From: Batillaria attramentaria
Taxonomy: Eukaryota; Mollusca; Gastropoda; Batillariidae
Assembly (NCBI GenBank): GCA_018292915.2
Contig: JACVVK020000140.1
Span: 866,001 to 930,000 of the forward strand
Length of the DNA stretch: 64,000 bases
Reading direction: 5' to 3'
The notes beneath the pieces are model-generated. The model did no database searches and was not told where the DNA came from. It worked only from the letters and a program-made list of their open reading frames with translations. The translations under genes and the position numbers were made by a program. Position 1 is the stretch's first letter. Each line of letters opens with the position of its first letter. Shown here piece by piece: positions 19,901 through 31,057 of this stretch.

Positions 19901-21292
19901 GCTATTTAAATTTCGGAATTTAGAATTGCATTTATTTTTTCAAATTAGGTGGGCTGAAAATTTCCAAAGCAGAGGGGGAGGAAGCCGGAGTACCCGGAGA
20001 GAACCCCCGACGATCGGCCTGAATAAACGGTCCCACATACGAGAAGGAAAAATTCTTTGCCCCAAGTGGGACTCGACCCCCCCCCCCCCACCTCTTGCAT
20101 TGGTGACAAGTCTCTTAACCACTAGACCACCGACCGCCCATTTCAGAGAGTAAGCGTAGTGAGGCCTGATGGCACAGAGTTGGGGAACGAATAGGTAAGT
20201 GGATGCTGCAAGGGAGAGAACTGTGCCTGTATTGGGAGAGTGCTGCTGCTGTCCCCTTCCCATAAAGTGCATCTGTGCTGCAATGACTACTTGCTATTTT
20301 TTTTCTTACGATAGTCCAGAAACAGTTCTTTTTGTTTCGGCTTTGGTTTAGCTAGTTTCTGGTAGTTTATGCGTTGGAATTAATAATAAAATGCAGTCAT
20401 TGAAAGGTAAGTTAGTTATTTCTCATTAAGCTCATTGATACTGCGGCTTCCTCTAACTGCTGAAAGTATCTACTTCATTTTAGAAATGACTCCACCATTT
20501 GCTGCAATCACTTAACTGACATGTAGCCAGACATGACAGATCACGCTAACCAATCAAAATGCGCAAACAAAACACGTGTACTCCAACAAACAAACCCACA
20601 CCTGTGGGTTAGCTTGTCGGAGTATGTGTCTGACAAAGAGATCAGAAGGTAAAAAAGCGTGCGCTGCGCGCGGTTGCCATGGAGGATTCGTGTTAGTCAG
20701 TGGGCGTGACTACAGGCGTCTTTGCAATAATAATAATAATAATAACAATAAGTATTGTATAGGCGCCTTACCCAATTTATGAATCGTCTCAAAGCGGCGC
20801 GAACTGAACCTCACACGCACGCTCACGTGAATCACACGCATTCTCTCGCGCACTGGACATAAACACATTACAATCACGTGGTGCAAAGGGTCAGCTCAGG
20901 CTATTTAAATTTCGGAATTTAGAATTGCACTTATATTTCAAATTTGGTGGGCTGAACATTTCCAAAGCAGTTATGTCGTGAAACAGCATTGTTGTGTACA
21001 TACCTACGCCTTGACATAAGTGTCTTCGTTCCTGTTTCCCAGACTAGACCGCATGATCGAAGTTGGGCTGACAGAATACTGGAAGCGGAAATGGCGGCCA
21101 TCGAATCAACGGTGTCAACCGGATGTTCGCCAAAAGAGCAGAGTGATCGCCCTTACGGAGACACAAACAGCTTTCTATCTTGCCGGCGTGGGGGTGGGGC
21201 TGGCCGCACTTACCCTGGGGATTGAGAGTCTTGTCAGTAAAATTCGAGGTGATGACGTTAGTAGGATGGACAAAAGTACAACCTGGCGGTGA
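13432..21292 (+). CDS. Gene 2: complete 7-exon ATD-less ionotropic receptor (IR/iGluR-like), 454 aa
   Basis: Exons are A 13432-13533, B 13885-13988, C 14565-14658, D 16341-16668, E 17335-17552, F 18815-19083 and G 21043-21292 (stop TGA). The protein starts MPCDSELSLVSTLPPPNNSS. N-glycosylation sequons occur at NSS, NET, NFT and NGS, all on the predicted extracellular side. S1 contains FTLTAERS, TM1 follows FQTPVYVAIGG, TM3 ends in VYSSKLTSSLTV, and TM4 is in exon G. Exon D is 6 nt longer than in genes 1, 3, 4, 6 and 7 because it has GEDVDIW rather than a two-residue-shorter loop before TM1; gene 5 shares this. Exon B has a changed segment (SEKNETHNTYSG). Introns 3 and 5 each hold a copy of the same 0.8-0.9 kb element X, and the intron 5 copy ends in two long hairpins. 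Intron 6 holds a long inverted repeat with a SINE inside. Confidence 0.87.
14361..14536 (+). mobile_element. SINE-A, full length, gene 2 intron 2 (reference copy)
   Basis: The tRNA-like head has an A-box-like tggtcgaatggtagggc and a B-box-like gagttcgatccc. The body is conserved (caaatatttgtgctggc, gtctttgatatcaccc, ggacgttaaac) and the tail is (CCCA)n. About 175 bp. The family is by far the most frequent repeat in the window. Confidence 0.85.
14724..15650 (+). mobile_element. Element X, copy 1, gene 2 intron 3
   Basis: Starts near caccactcgccagtgcaaat, continues through ctcagtggtttacgagttca, aaaaaaatgatcgcaca and cagtgcgcagaattttt, and ends with a weak inverted repeat around tacctcgccgga. 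A SINE-A interrupts it at 14771-14917. No coding sequence was seen. Shares its layout with copy 2 in intron 5. Confidence 0.65.
14771..14917 (-). mobile_element. SINE-A in element X, gene 2 intron 3
   Basis: Body and partial head in minus orientation. It interrupts element X: the second copy of that element in intron 5 reads straight through this point. Confidence 0.75.
16000..16149 (-). mobile_element. SINE-A, gene 2 intron 3
   Basis: Minus-oriented copy with tail, body and most of the head; it ends at ctctaccat, then a T run. Confidence 0.75.
16745..17300. mobile_element. Inverted-repeat element with TGACGTCA-bearing ends, gene 2 intron 4
   Basis: Left end acgcccatgacgtcatttta and right end aaatgacgtcaatggactca are diverged terminal repeats. 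Inside are a (GT)n tract (16907-16985) and (GTT)n. Related copies lie in gene 4 intron 6. Confidence 0.55.
16907..16985. repeat. (GT)n microsatellite, gene 2 intron 4
   Basis: About 39 GT units, ending in gcgcgc. Confidence 0.96.
18094..18250. repeat. Long hairpin, 64-bp arms, gene 2 intron 5
   Basis: Arm 18094-18157 and arm 18187-18250 are inverted copies with three mismatches and a 29-nt loop. All three mismatches place G in the first arm against T in the second, so they would be G-U pairs in the sense RNA. Confidence 0.92.
18266..18340. repeat. Perfect hairpin, 35-bp arms, 5-nt loop, gene 2 intron 5
   Basis: TAGTCCGTATTACGTGAGGT plus GTCTGAGAAGAGTTT (18266-18300) is followed by ATCAC and then its exact reverse complement (18306-18340). 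Confidence 0.95.
19310..20402. repeat. Long inverted repeat, about 225-250-bp arms, gene 2 intron 6
   Basis: Left arm about 19310-19535 and right arm about 20147-20402 are inverted copies; for example ttattattaattccaacgca pairs with tgcgttggaattaataataa, and gcatccacttacctattcgt with acgaataggtaagtggatgc. A full-length SINE-B and about 200 bp of other sequence lie between the arms. It could be a foldback element or an inverted duplication. Confidence 0.85.
19738..20142 (-). mobile_element. SINE-B, full length, inside the long inverted repeat of gene 2 intron 6
   Basis: Minus-oriented: the (AAT) tail and tattgtataggcgc are on the left, and the head (tctcttaaccactagaccacc) is on the right at about 20109-20140. 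It fills the space between the two arms of the inverted repeat. Confidence 0.8.
20722..20968 (-). mobile_element. SINE-B, headless, gene 2 intron 6
   Basis: Begins with an (ATA)n tail and runs to tttccaaagcag; the tRNA-like head is absent. Confidence 0.75.
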
Positions 21293-21311
21293 GAAGCTGG
21301 TAGAAGCTCGG

Positions 21312-21317
21312 AATAAA
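21312..21317 (+). terminator. Candidate polyadenylation signal AATAAA, gene 2
   Basis: An AATAAA lies 20 bp after the stop codon. A 3' UTR this short would be unusual, so a later site may be used. Confidence 0.3.
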
Positions 21318-22125
21318 GACAATATGCTCACATTTATTACCCGAGGTATATTTCAGCTGAATCTCTCAGCTTTCCAAAGGCCACAGGAGAGGCTGGACAC
21401 AGCGGCGAGTTGAGAGTTGACTCTAGAAAAGAGTGGTGTTCGTTGAAACAGCCCCTAGTCCCTTTCTTCTCATTATAATGAATCTGGATTCTGAAGAAAT
21501 GTAGAGTTCCATGATTCCATTTATAACGCACGACATTGTTGAATCATTTACTAAAAAAGCAACAACGAAAAAGCAAAAAGAAACGGCTGCAATCCCGAAA
21601 CTACCCGCATGGCAAATATACTGACGTTTTAGACTTCTGATGACGTCGATGTTCAGGTACTCCCTCTCAAGTAACCCGTATCCCAATCCTTGTGTCTTCT
21701 CAGTGTTTGGTGTATGGTGGATTATGGTATACAGATAGAGATGAAGATTGCAGCCAGCAATGAAAGAATATCATCTATATGTTACGCAGAACTGTACAGT
21801 TTCATTATTCACGACATACAGACACTGGTGAACCTGCAAACTCCTACCAATCAGTGTTGTGTCAATTTTTGTCTTTCTAAACTTACAATAGCCACGAGAA
21901 AACAAACTTTGCAATAGGAGGTTGCCTTTTTCCGGCTGCATATTTCTGTCATTTTTGTTCTAGTCTGTGTTGAACGAACAAACAAATTCGTGAAACTAAA
22001 CCCTTACGTCTCGCGTCTCATCAATATTTGTGAATAAATAACGTGACGAAATGTTCTGTTCCTCTGACTGTCTTGAACGGACAAACATACTGTTTATAGA
22101 AATACATAAAATCAATTCACCTGTG

Positions 22126-22131
<6 letters not shown>

Positions 22132-22184
<53 letters not shown>
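22132..22184. repeat. (TC)n(TG)n microsatellite upstream of gene 3
   Basis: TC repeats changing to TG, then a G run. Confidence 0.95.
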
Positions 22185-22756
22185 GGGGGGGGCTGGATGT
22201 AAATGCGTGTTATTTTCATCATAGTACCCGTATATTATTTTCTCGTTGTTTGCTTTGGTCTGTATCGCACATACCAGTAATTTGAATAGCTCAATGGAGC
22301 ACTCGTTTTATTTGGAAGACCCCTATCTGCTGTACTGATGAAATAATCATTAAAAAACAAACTAACACTGTCGTGTTTGATAAGGAAAACAATTACCCCG
22401 AGCCTATGGCGAGTGTGTCGAATAAATAAACCCGTAAAACAAGGAAGGACCATCAAACAGCCCAGTGTATTAACAAATTCTAGTGATGGTGCGAAATATC
22501 GAAAATCAACTATACTCATTTACATTCCAGTTTGTATTTCGGTCTCTTTGTTTTCAACATGTGGCTCAGACGATGTATCCCGATCATTGCTTTATTTAAC
22601 GCAGGCAGGTATTCTTGTTTGGAATACATATTTGAGGTTTGTAATGTGCAGCCTATCAAACTGTAACTACAGGCCTTGCGTTTTAACCGAATTCTAGATT
22701 TACAATATGTTCTAAATAAAACCCAAAGAGGAATGATCGCTGAAATAATCTTGTTT

Positions 22757-22760
<4 letters not shown>

Positions 22761-22811
<51 letters not shown>

Positions 22812-22830
22812 ACACAGACACACAGACACA

Positions 22831-22912
<82 letters not shown>
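22761..22912. repeat. Imperfect (CA)n microsatellite upstream of gene 3
   Basis: About 75 units with (CAGACA) interruptions between about 22806 and 22833. Confidence 0.95.
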
Positions 22913-22914
<2 letters not shown>

Positions 22915-23075
22915 AAAATGACAACCAACAAATAGTGTTTTAACCATTAAAATTGAAACGGAAAGCAGGACCGTTCACTCTGACGGTTTACTGTGCAAAT
23001 GTTTTTTTCTTTCTTTCTTCTTTCTTTCTTTTATTTTAAAGCGCCACGTTGATCAAACTGCCAAATCCAAGCCTA

Positions 23076-23085
23076 CAAATACTAC
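23076..23085 (+). promoter_or_regulatory. Conserved proximal motif CAAATACTAC, gene 3
   Basis: It lies 76 bp upstream of the putative ATG and is followed by ACCAACCTGTGTT. Confidence 0.4.
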
Positions 23086-23151
23086 ACCAACCTGTGTTTT
23101 TTCCTAAAGTTTAGCTGTGTTTTCGAGTCAAGTGGTCTAACAGTGCACGCG

Positions 23152-24684
23152 ATGCAGTGTGACAGTGAACTGCCTTTGGTGCCCACCCTGCCGTCTCACA
23201 ACAACTCCTCCATCGGTCTTGGGGGACGTACTCTTAGGGTCCTGGTAAAGGAAGTACGTTGAATTCACTTTTCAACTCTTTTACGCACCATGTGTTGTTA
23301 CAGCTGACAGCAAGGTAGACTATTTGTCGGCGCAGGCACTGTTATCAACTGTTATTTTCAGTATGGGTGTGGGGAGCCGGGATAGCCGAACGGTAGAGCG
23401 GTGGACTCCCAATGATCGGGTTGTAAGTTCGAATCCCGGCTGGGGCCACATATTTGTGCTGGCCTTTTCTCGTTGCCCCGTCTTTGATATCACCCAGGAA
23501 AAGGACGTTAAACTCCCAAACACCCACCCACCCTTCAATATGTGTCAGCGTTAGGCCTCATATTCAGTTCGACTGATTTGTTTTTACGATTTAGTAACTG
23601 TAAAAGCAGCTCTATTTTCAATTATCAGTGCAGTAGTTCAACAAACAAAAGTCCAACAAACAACCAACCAAACACCAAAAAACAAAAACAAAGCAAAAAA
23701 ACTAAAGCAAACAAACAAAAACAAACAGACAAAAACCAAACAACAACAACAACAACAAAACAACAACCAGGCAAACCTCCGCATAAACAACAGCAAAACA
23801 AAGAGCCTTTGAACCTTTGAATATCAGTCTGTATGTTCATTCTGTTGCTGTGTTCTTTGACAGTGGACTTACTACGTGATTGTTTCCAAAGAGAACGAGA
23901 CACAAATCACATACAGCGGGGTGCTGATAGACTTACTACAGGAGCTGGCTACTCGTCTGAATTTCACGTAAGTGCGTACAGGAGTTCTTGTGTGACATGA
24001 CTCGTGTACCGACTGGCTCTTTCATGTTGATCGATCGCTCTGGTTGATCGATACAGTGCGTCTAACTTGAAATCTGAGAGATGCGCTTTAACATCAATCT
24101 TAAAACCGTTCGTATTTCGCAAAGCGATCCAGCAATTTCATGTGTAACTTGTCAGTTTCACCACTGTACGTCTGTCCATCTTTGTAGAATATCCCTGGGT
24201 GTCGGTGAGTGATTTGCGCATTGAGATTTAAAGATTATTCTAAAGAAATGCGCCCTACAAATATTATTATTATTATTATTATTCAAGACACAGTTGCTGG
24301 TCAGTCGATTTCGTATATGACTTTTCGGGGTGTCCCGCGGGATGACCACCGACAGTGTTTTTGTAACCTGATCTTTTTTTTTCTTCATTTTAATGTTGCC
24401 GTTTAGCTACACGTTGACACTTCATCCACCCCACTTAAGCTGGGGTCAGGAGCTGGACAACGGATCATGGGATGGAGCGATCGGCATGCTGACCAGGAAG
24501 GTAGGTTTTAGGACCCCCCCCCCCCCCTCCTCCTCTTCTCGCCCTGACCAACGAAAGACAATCCAGCAACTATTCTAAACAAATTTCAAAACAAACAAAC
24601 AAACAAACAAACAAACAGAAAAGAAGCAAAGAAACAACAAGTAACAATATACACCACAACCACCATCAACAACAACAAAGCGAA

Positions 24685-24717
<33 letters not shown>

Positions 24718-27700
24718 GATTTGACTCGCGCCCAATCTCCTAATAGAGCTCTAGGCGCTCTATAAGAGCAGAAATTACATACATATTAAATATTTTACAT
24801 TCACACAGTCATGCAATACATTCTTAGAAACATCTTGATCATGACGATGATGACGGAAAACTGATTCAGTCTTCGTTTTGCAGCCGGAAGTGATGTGTCT
24901 TCAACGCAGTTTTTAATCAACAGAAGTGGCCCACGATAAAGTAATGAACGCTGAACCAGTGTCTTAGTCTTGACCGTGGAATATGAAGGATGCGGGTGTC
25001 AGCAGAGGACCTGAGTTGCCTAGAGGTCGTGTACAGGGTGGGGTGGGTGGGTGTTTGGGGTTTAACGTCCTTTTCCACCACATACGGGTGATATCAAAGA
25101 CGGGGAAACGATGAAAAGGTCAACACAAATATTTGGCCCCAGCCGGGATACGAACTCACGACCCCAGCGTTAGAAGTCCAACGCTCTACCATTCGGCCAC
25201 CCCGGCTCCCCGGGCGTGTACAGCTGTAGCAGAGAGGAAAGATATGGAGGACAGGAGGCAGTGACGCAGTCACAGCACATAGTAGCGAATTAATTTTATA
25301 GTGAATCCTTACGCTGACAGGAAGCCAGTGTAGTTCTCTGAAGAATGGAGTGATAACAAACAACCCATACATTCATTCTGATCTGACTATCTGAGCGGTG
25401 ATCTAATAGGTAGCGCGTCGGATTTAGCCGCTGCGCTACTGAACGGCTGTCACCAATGTCATGGCGATGAAGCGTGGGTTCAAGCCCAGGTCGAACTTGT
25501 GATATGTGATGCCAGTTTTCCTGGCTGCCGGGCTGCTCATCGGGGGTTTCTCTCCGGGTTATCCGGCTTTCCTCCCCCAGCAAAATTGTAAAAAAAAAAA
25601 ATATAGGATAGGAATTGGCTGGCGCTGCACTGCGGCGACGCGCTTCCCTCGGGGAGAAGCAGCCCGAATTTCCCAAAAGGGATAATAAAGTAGTAAATAT
25701 AAAATAAAAGTAAATAAATATATCTTCTGTCGTTTTCTAGGAAGTGGATGTGGCCGTGAGCACTTTCACCCTAACCGCCGGGAGGTCGTCAGTAGTGGAT
25801 CCGACCTCACCACTAATTTTCGTAAGCTCCGTCGTCATCTTCAGGAAGGAACCTCCGACTGAAAACATCTGGTCCTTCTTCCTGCATCCATTCCAGACAC
25901 CGGTCTACGTGGCCATCGGTGGCTGCTTCGTCAGTGTGTTGGTGCTACTGCTGTTGTTGGAGAAGTGTCGGTGGAGGTTTGGTGGCCGCCAGAGGGCGAC
26001 ATCGTTCTTGCACGTGCTGATGGAGGAAGTTGAAACCTTAGTTGCCGGGGTAATTCAAAAAGGTATGTGGACATGTTTACAGAACGTGGTGATGAAGTCC
26101 ACTACATGTAAATAACACGTGAAGTCAGTCAGATAGGAGTCAGTCAGTTAGTTATGAGAGTCAGATCTAATCAAAAGTCCTAGAAGGAAGTGACTACGCC
26201 TCTAATCTGAAACCAGCTTATGGAAGCATTTGTTAGGCCCATCGCTTTAGTGAAGGACTAAAGTAAAAACCTCATTCTCCAAGTCGCCTTAGTACCCCCC
26301 CCCCCCCCCCCTCCATTCTTGCCCGTTTTTCCTGCATGCATAGTGTGCAATTTCTGTTTCGCGGACCCTCCCATATGGAATGGGATCTTTAACTTGATAA
26401 TATTATTTGTGTTAGTACACGAAGGCGAGACAGGAACTTGAAAGAGTCTCCACGTGATTTTGTCTCGGTTTGGTCAGGAAAAAGCCCACGAAATTCATAC
26501 CCAGCCTGGATTCGAACGTGTTTCTGAGGATCTACAGCGGACGCGTTAACAACTAGGACAAACCCATTTGATCATGCTGTTTTTGTTTTGGGGAAGCAAT
26601 GCCCAGTAAGTTTTGTCACAGAAACACAGCTTGCCTTCTATTGATCCCCCGTCACATTTCCAGCTGCTGAAGTTGAGGCCGACTTTCTCCCGGGTCGCGT
26701 GTTGATGTGGGCGTGGCTGATGTTTGGCGTGGTGCTGGCCTCCGTGTACAGCAGCAAGCTGACGTCATCACTGACCGTTAGTGACAAGTCACTGCCCTTC
26801 ACCTCCCTGTCACAGCTGGTGAATCAGGACACGTACACATGGGGTGTAGTCAGCGGAGTTTATCTTGAATCTGAACTCAAAGTAAGTATGCCCTGTTTGG
26901 ATCTGGCATCGCAAAACACAACACAACAACAACAACAGACTAAAACAAGCAACTTTCAGATATAACAGTTTGGGTACCGTTTACTTGCAAATGAATTCTG
27001 GTGATTTACTACCTACGCTACCCCAAAGGAACGCAGAGGACGAAGGAAGTCAATGTTTGGACTTAAAAGTCTCTAATCAATACTAATTACTTTTAGTGTT
27101 GCACATCAGCCATGGTGCATTCCAGGTTGCCATTTTTCAAGTGTCACTCCTGCGATCATTTGTATCTTGCTAATCGCGAACCATCACCACACACACATAC
27201 ATTTTGTTACAGGAAATTTCAGTCCCAACCGTGTTCGATTCCCGGCTGGGACCTACTATTTGTGCTGGCCTTTTTCTCGTTGCCTCGTCTTTGATATCAT
27301 CCTTACGTGGTGGAAAAGGACGTTAAACTCCCAAACACCCACCAACCCCAGTCCCCACCGTTGTGTATCATAATCTTGCTACTCCCGAACCATCACGCCG
27401 TACATTTTGTTGCAGGAAATTTCAGTCCCGCCACCATCTCGTCTAACAGAATGATGTCAAGTCAAAGTTTATTTCAAAACCCCGTTGGGGGGTACATGAA
27501 ACGAGAAATTAACATATACATCAAGCTCACCATGCCGGCAAACATAAATCATGATCACTCGCACACAAGTTTTACTATGTCCATACATATTTTGTTGTTT
27601 AATCCTATTGCAATCGACCCTTATCCGAGATGAACCATAGAGGAGGAACTTGTGTACCGTGTGACCATACAATGAGAGTTATTTGCTCGATAGTGGCACT

Positions 27701-28820
27701 TAAATTCTCTGTAACAACAATGCACGGTGTGCCAATGTCCTTGTTTTGTCCCGTTTATCGTACAAACCTTATTACTTCACGCAGAAAACGAAGATTGTTG
27801 AGTATCAAAAGTTTTACGAGGGAATGCTGAGATTCGCCAAGGACGATCCAACGGTCAACGCTCCAACATACGACGAACACAAGTCCAAAGTCTTGAGTGG
27901 GCGATACGCCTTTTTTACCGTCGCCGGCGATCTGTATGACCTGTGGTCACAAGAGACGTGTGATCTCGCGAAGATTCCCGAGAGCTACATGACCAACGGT
28001 AAAGTCTTCTACCTCCAGAAAAACTCGCCTTACACACCGATATTCAATAATGAGTAAGTCGTTCTCAGTTCACTGTATTTTGATTGTGCTGATGTACTTG
28101 TCGTGCCCGGCTGGAGCCAAATATTTGTGCTGGCTCTTTTCATCCTTGCCACGTCTTTGATATCACCCGTATGTGGTAGAAACGGACATTAAACCCCCCA
28201 AAACCCATCCACCCTGTACTTGTCGTGACTGTTTCATTCGCACAGCATTATACTGCAGGGGCGCTCTGCTCAAAAGGAAGTTAAATGTATCGTTTTCCAG
28301 AATCCATTTGTTATTGTTTTCCTCCTTATTTCCCCTAGTTTGAATATATTGTATGTATTACACTTACGTAAGTCCACCGTCAGCTCCTTCCATGGTGTCC
28401 CGGCTGGGGCCAAATATTTGTGCTGGCCTCCTTCTCGTTGTTCCGTCTTTAATATCACCCTTTCGTGGTGGAGAGGGACGTTCTTAAACACCCACCCCCA
28501 CCCGCCCTTTCACGGCGGCTGTGATTTAATTTGTTTCTGCATGCTACACATAGATTAGAACACAAGTTATACCCTGTTCTTTTCTATATCTATATTCTCC
28601 CAGAATAGACCGCATGATCGAAGTTGGCCTGATAGAGTACTGGAAGCGGAAGTGGCGGCCGTCAAATCAGCGGTGTCGCCCAGATGTTCGCCAAAAGAGC
28701 AGAGCGATCGCCCTTACTGAAACACAAGCAGCTTTCTACCTTGCCGGTGTAGGGGTGGGGCTGGCCGCGATGACGCTGGGGATTGAGTGTCTTGTCCATA
28801 AAAGTCGAGGTGGTCAGTAG
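23152..28820 (+). CDS. Gene 3: complete 7-exon ATD-less ionotropic receptor (IR/iGluR-like), 441 aa
   Basis: Exons are A 23152-23253, B 23864-23967, C 24407-24500, D 25741-26062, E 26664-26881, F 27785-28053 and G 28604-28820 (stop TAG). By residue number, S1 spans about 27-150 with Thr110 and Arg115 at the canonical ligand-contact positions. TM1 is about 154-173, the pore loop about 185-207, and TM3 about 220-246 with YSSKLTSSL starting at 236. S2 follows to about 410, with Cys in ETCDL and Cys394 as the likely S2 disulfide, and TM4 is about 412-434. This is the shortest tail of the complete copies, ending CLVHKSRGGQ. Exon A begins MQCDSELPLV. It is the only copy lacking the acceptor-like AG four bases before the ATG. 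Introns 1, 3, 5 and 6 carry SINE-A copies, and intron 3 also has a SINE-E. No frameshift or internal stop is seen. Confidence 0.87.
23371..23533 (+). mobile_element. SINE-A, gene 3 intron 1
   Basis: Head (ggggagccgg), B box (agttcgaatcccggc), body, and (CCCA)n tail present. Confidence 0.85.
25037..25212 (-). mobile_element. SINE-A, gene 3 intron 3
   Basis: Full-length minus-oriented copy ending in the head sequence ccaccccggctcccc. Confidence 0.85.
25388..25690 (+). mobile_element. SINE-E, gene 3 intron 3
   Basis: tRNA-like head (gtagcgcgtcggatttagc, gtgggttcaagcccagg), a body with cgggggtttctctccggg, and an end gcagcccgaatttcccaaaa with an A/T-rich tail. It stops about 50 bp before exon D. 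Confidence 0.65.
26330..26575 (-). mobile_element. SINE-D, gene 3 intron 4
   Basis: Shares gtacacgaaggcgagacagg, the tttgtctcg...ggtcagg core and the tRNA-like end with the copies at 34470-34740 and 48930-49140. Confidence 0.62.
27229..27352 (+). mobile_element. SINE-A, 5'-truncated, gene 3 intron 5
   Basis: Starts in the B box (gttcgattcccggctggg) and keeps the body and tail; 5' truncation is typical of retrotransposed copies. Confidence 0.75.
28107..28214 (+). mobile_element. SINE-A, 5'-truncated, gene 3 intron 6
   Basis: Only the body and tail are present, with a changed end (ggacattaaacccccc). Confidence 0.65.
28398..28506 (+). mobile_element. SINE-A, 5'-truncated, gene 3 intron 6 (second)
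   Basis: Starts at tcccggctggggcc and has a body with a small deletion near the end (gggacgttcttaaac). Confidence 0.7.
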
Positions 28821-28939
28821 TCTGGACACAGAGCATGGCTGTGAGGACTAGGCAGGGTCTTAATCTAATATAGTAATGAAGGTGGGTCGCGTTCTGGTTG
28901 AATCTCTCGGCCTTCGTTAGTCAGGTGTAGCAGTCCAGA

Positions 28940-29376
28940 TTATACCCCGCCAGGAGTATATCCCCGTATAAACTGGTCTACCCCAGACTATACCCCCGTA
29001 TAAGCTGGCCTAGCCCAGACTATCCCCCCGTATAAGCTGGCCTAACCCAGACTATCCCCCCGTATAAACTGGCCTAGCCCAGACTATACCCGCGTATAAG
29101 CTGGCCTAGCCCAGACTATACCCGCGTATAAACTGGCCTAGCCCAGACTATACCCCCGTATAAACTGGCCTAGCCCAGACTATACCCCCGTATAAGCTGG
29201 CCTAGCCCAGACTATCCCCCCGTATAAACTGGCCTAGCCCAGACTATACCCGCGTATAAGCTGGCCTAGCCCAGACTATACCCGCGTATAAACTGGCCTA
29301 GCCCAGACCATCCCCCCGTATAAACTGGCCTAGCCCAGACTATACCCCCGTATAAACTAGCCTAGCCCAGACTATA
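28940..29376 (+). repeat. 32-bp minisatellite downstream of gene 3, about 13 units
   Basis: The unit is CTATACCCCCGTATAAGCTG followed by GCCTAGCCCAGA (32 bp). Variants are TATA/TATC, CCCCC/CCCGC and AAGC/AAAC; neighbouring units repeat these variants in pairs, which suggests a higher-order unit. The edges decay into diverged units at both ends. The array lies about 120 bp after the gene 3 stop. Confidence 0.9.
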
Positions 29377-30227
29377 GCCCCGGGTGTACTCTGAATCCGG
29401 CCTGGCCTGATCTATACCCAGGGGGTTGAACCGGCCTACCCGAGGGTATAAAGTGGCCAGGGGTATACTCCGGCCTGTTACACCGGAAACTGGACACAAC
29501 GGCGTGTTGAGTGTCGAATTGGAAGAGACGTAGTGTTCACGCAAACAATGAGCATGCGGCGATACCCACGAGGGATGCAGCGTCCAACCAGCACTAAAAG
29601 GATGCTCACCTGATGAGGGCCCCATTGACCCGAAACCATGGTCGTGAGCGGCTGAAATCGCCAATTCACATGGCCTAGGTTGTACCGACCATTTTCCTCC
29701 CGGTGGGAGTGGAATGAATGGTGAGATACCCTTAGATCTGTTAGGCGATTCAGCGATAGGATGATAGACCCCCCCCCCTTCAACTGTGGCTTGTAGCCAA
29801 TATAGGGCAAGGCGGACTTGTCCACTGTCCAGTGGCTTACAAAACACAGATCTCCTAGATCTAGGGAGCGCTCTCAGCCTTACTTACTTCCCCTACTTTC
29901 AAACTGACCTGATTGAGCGCATGTTTTCGGCTTTAGCGACGCCTTTGTTCCTATTCTATATTAAATGTAAATACACGACATTACACCTGGGCAGTCGCTC
30001 CATCTTAATTATTTTGTCTTTTTCTGCTGAAACCTCTTCCAGAGCTTTAGGGTAGCGACGTCTGCTAGTACTGGAGACGCACCAGATTATTCTGGGGCAG
30101 CCTTTAGGTTGGACGCTGCATCCCTCGTGGGTATCGCCGCGTGCTCACCTGAGAGCACTCTCAGCTTTACTTATTTCCCTACTTTCAAATTGACCTGATC
30201 GAGCGCATGTTTTCGGCTTTGTTCCTA

Positions 30228-30230
<3 letters not shown>

Positions 30231-30296
<66 letters not shown>

Positions 30297-30361
30297 CGCG
30301 CGCGCGCGCGCGTAAGATTTATAGCCATTTTATTTTATATTTATTTCCATCACATTACCTG

Positions 30362-30439
<78 letters not shown>
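30231..30439. repeat. (GT)n(GC)n and (GT)n(GA)n microsatellites upstream of gene 4
   Basis: Tracts at 30231-30312 and 30367-30439 separated by about 55 bp. Confidence 0.95.
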
Positions 30440-30998
30440 GTGTTTTATTTTGTTTCCATCCCATTACCTGCTCCTGTATTTTTCCCGCTTCCATTTAGCA
30501 GAGGTAGCTATCACTGGTTATTTGCTTCTATCAAACATAACAGTAATCTAAACAGCTTTTCCGCCGTGGTTTTGCTTGGAATGCTCTTATATTTTGTGCT
30601 CATGAAATCCGTAAACATGGTTGTTTAAAAATCACCGTGTCTCGGATAAACAAAACCGGTGAAACAAGGGAAGCCCACCAAACAGACTGATGTGTAGATC
30701 TAACAGACAATTTTAATGAGAGCGCATAATGCCTTTGATCAAGAACACACAGTTTCATTGCAGCTTTTAGTGTATTGTTTGCTAGCATTTCAGCATGTGT
30801 ATCAGACGATGCATCCCGATTATTGCTTTATTTTGCTTTTGTTTGGATGACATCTGGGGAGTGAAATGTGTGGATTATAAAACGGTTATCTAGTTGCAGC
30901 ATGACATTGTTGTAAATGTAACCCACAGGCAAATGATCGCAAACTGCAAATAAAGCCCACTAACAAATGATCGCTGATTTTGATAAAACAAATCTGAT

Positions 30999-31000
<2 letters not shown>

Positions 31001-31055
<55 letters not shown>
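31001..31055. repeat. (CA)n microsatellite upstream of gene 4
   Basis: Positionally equivalent to the tract at 41949-41998. Confidence 0.95.

Positions 31056-31057
<2 letters not shown>

Larger units (their letters stand above)
21293..23151. other. Intergenic region between gene 2 and gene 3
   Basis: The first 250 bp is the 3' flank of gene 2 and aligns with the 3' flanks of genes 3 and 6 (for example ctggacacagcgg and the downstream aatgaatc stretch). A candidate polyadenylation signal lies at 21312. After that come a (TC)n(TG)n tract (22132-22184) and a long imperfect (CA)n tract (22761-22912), at positions that correspond to the GT and CA tracts upstream of genes 4, 5 and 6. No gene was found. 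Confidence 0.55.

Noticed and set aside
29362..29847. 161-codon open frame on the minus strand downstream of gene 3
   Set aside because: It overlaps another open frame, runs into the 32-bp minisatellite and a C run, and matches no protein family I recognise; probably part of a repeat.
30120..30240. Direct repeat of 29869-29960 considered as a pseudogene exon
   Set aside because: It has no similarity to any receptor exon and no open frame shared by both copies.
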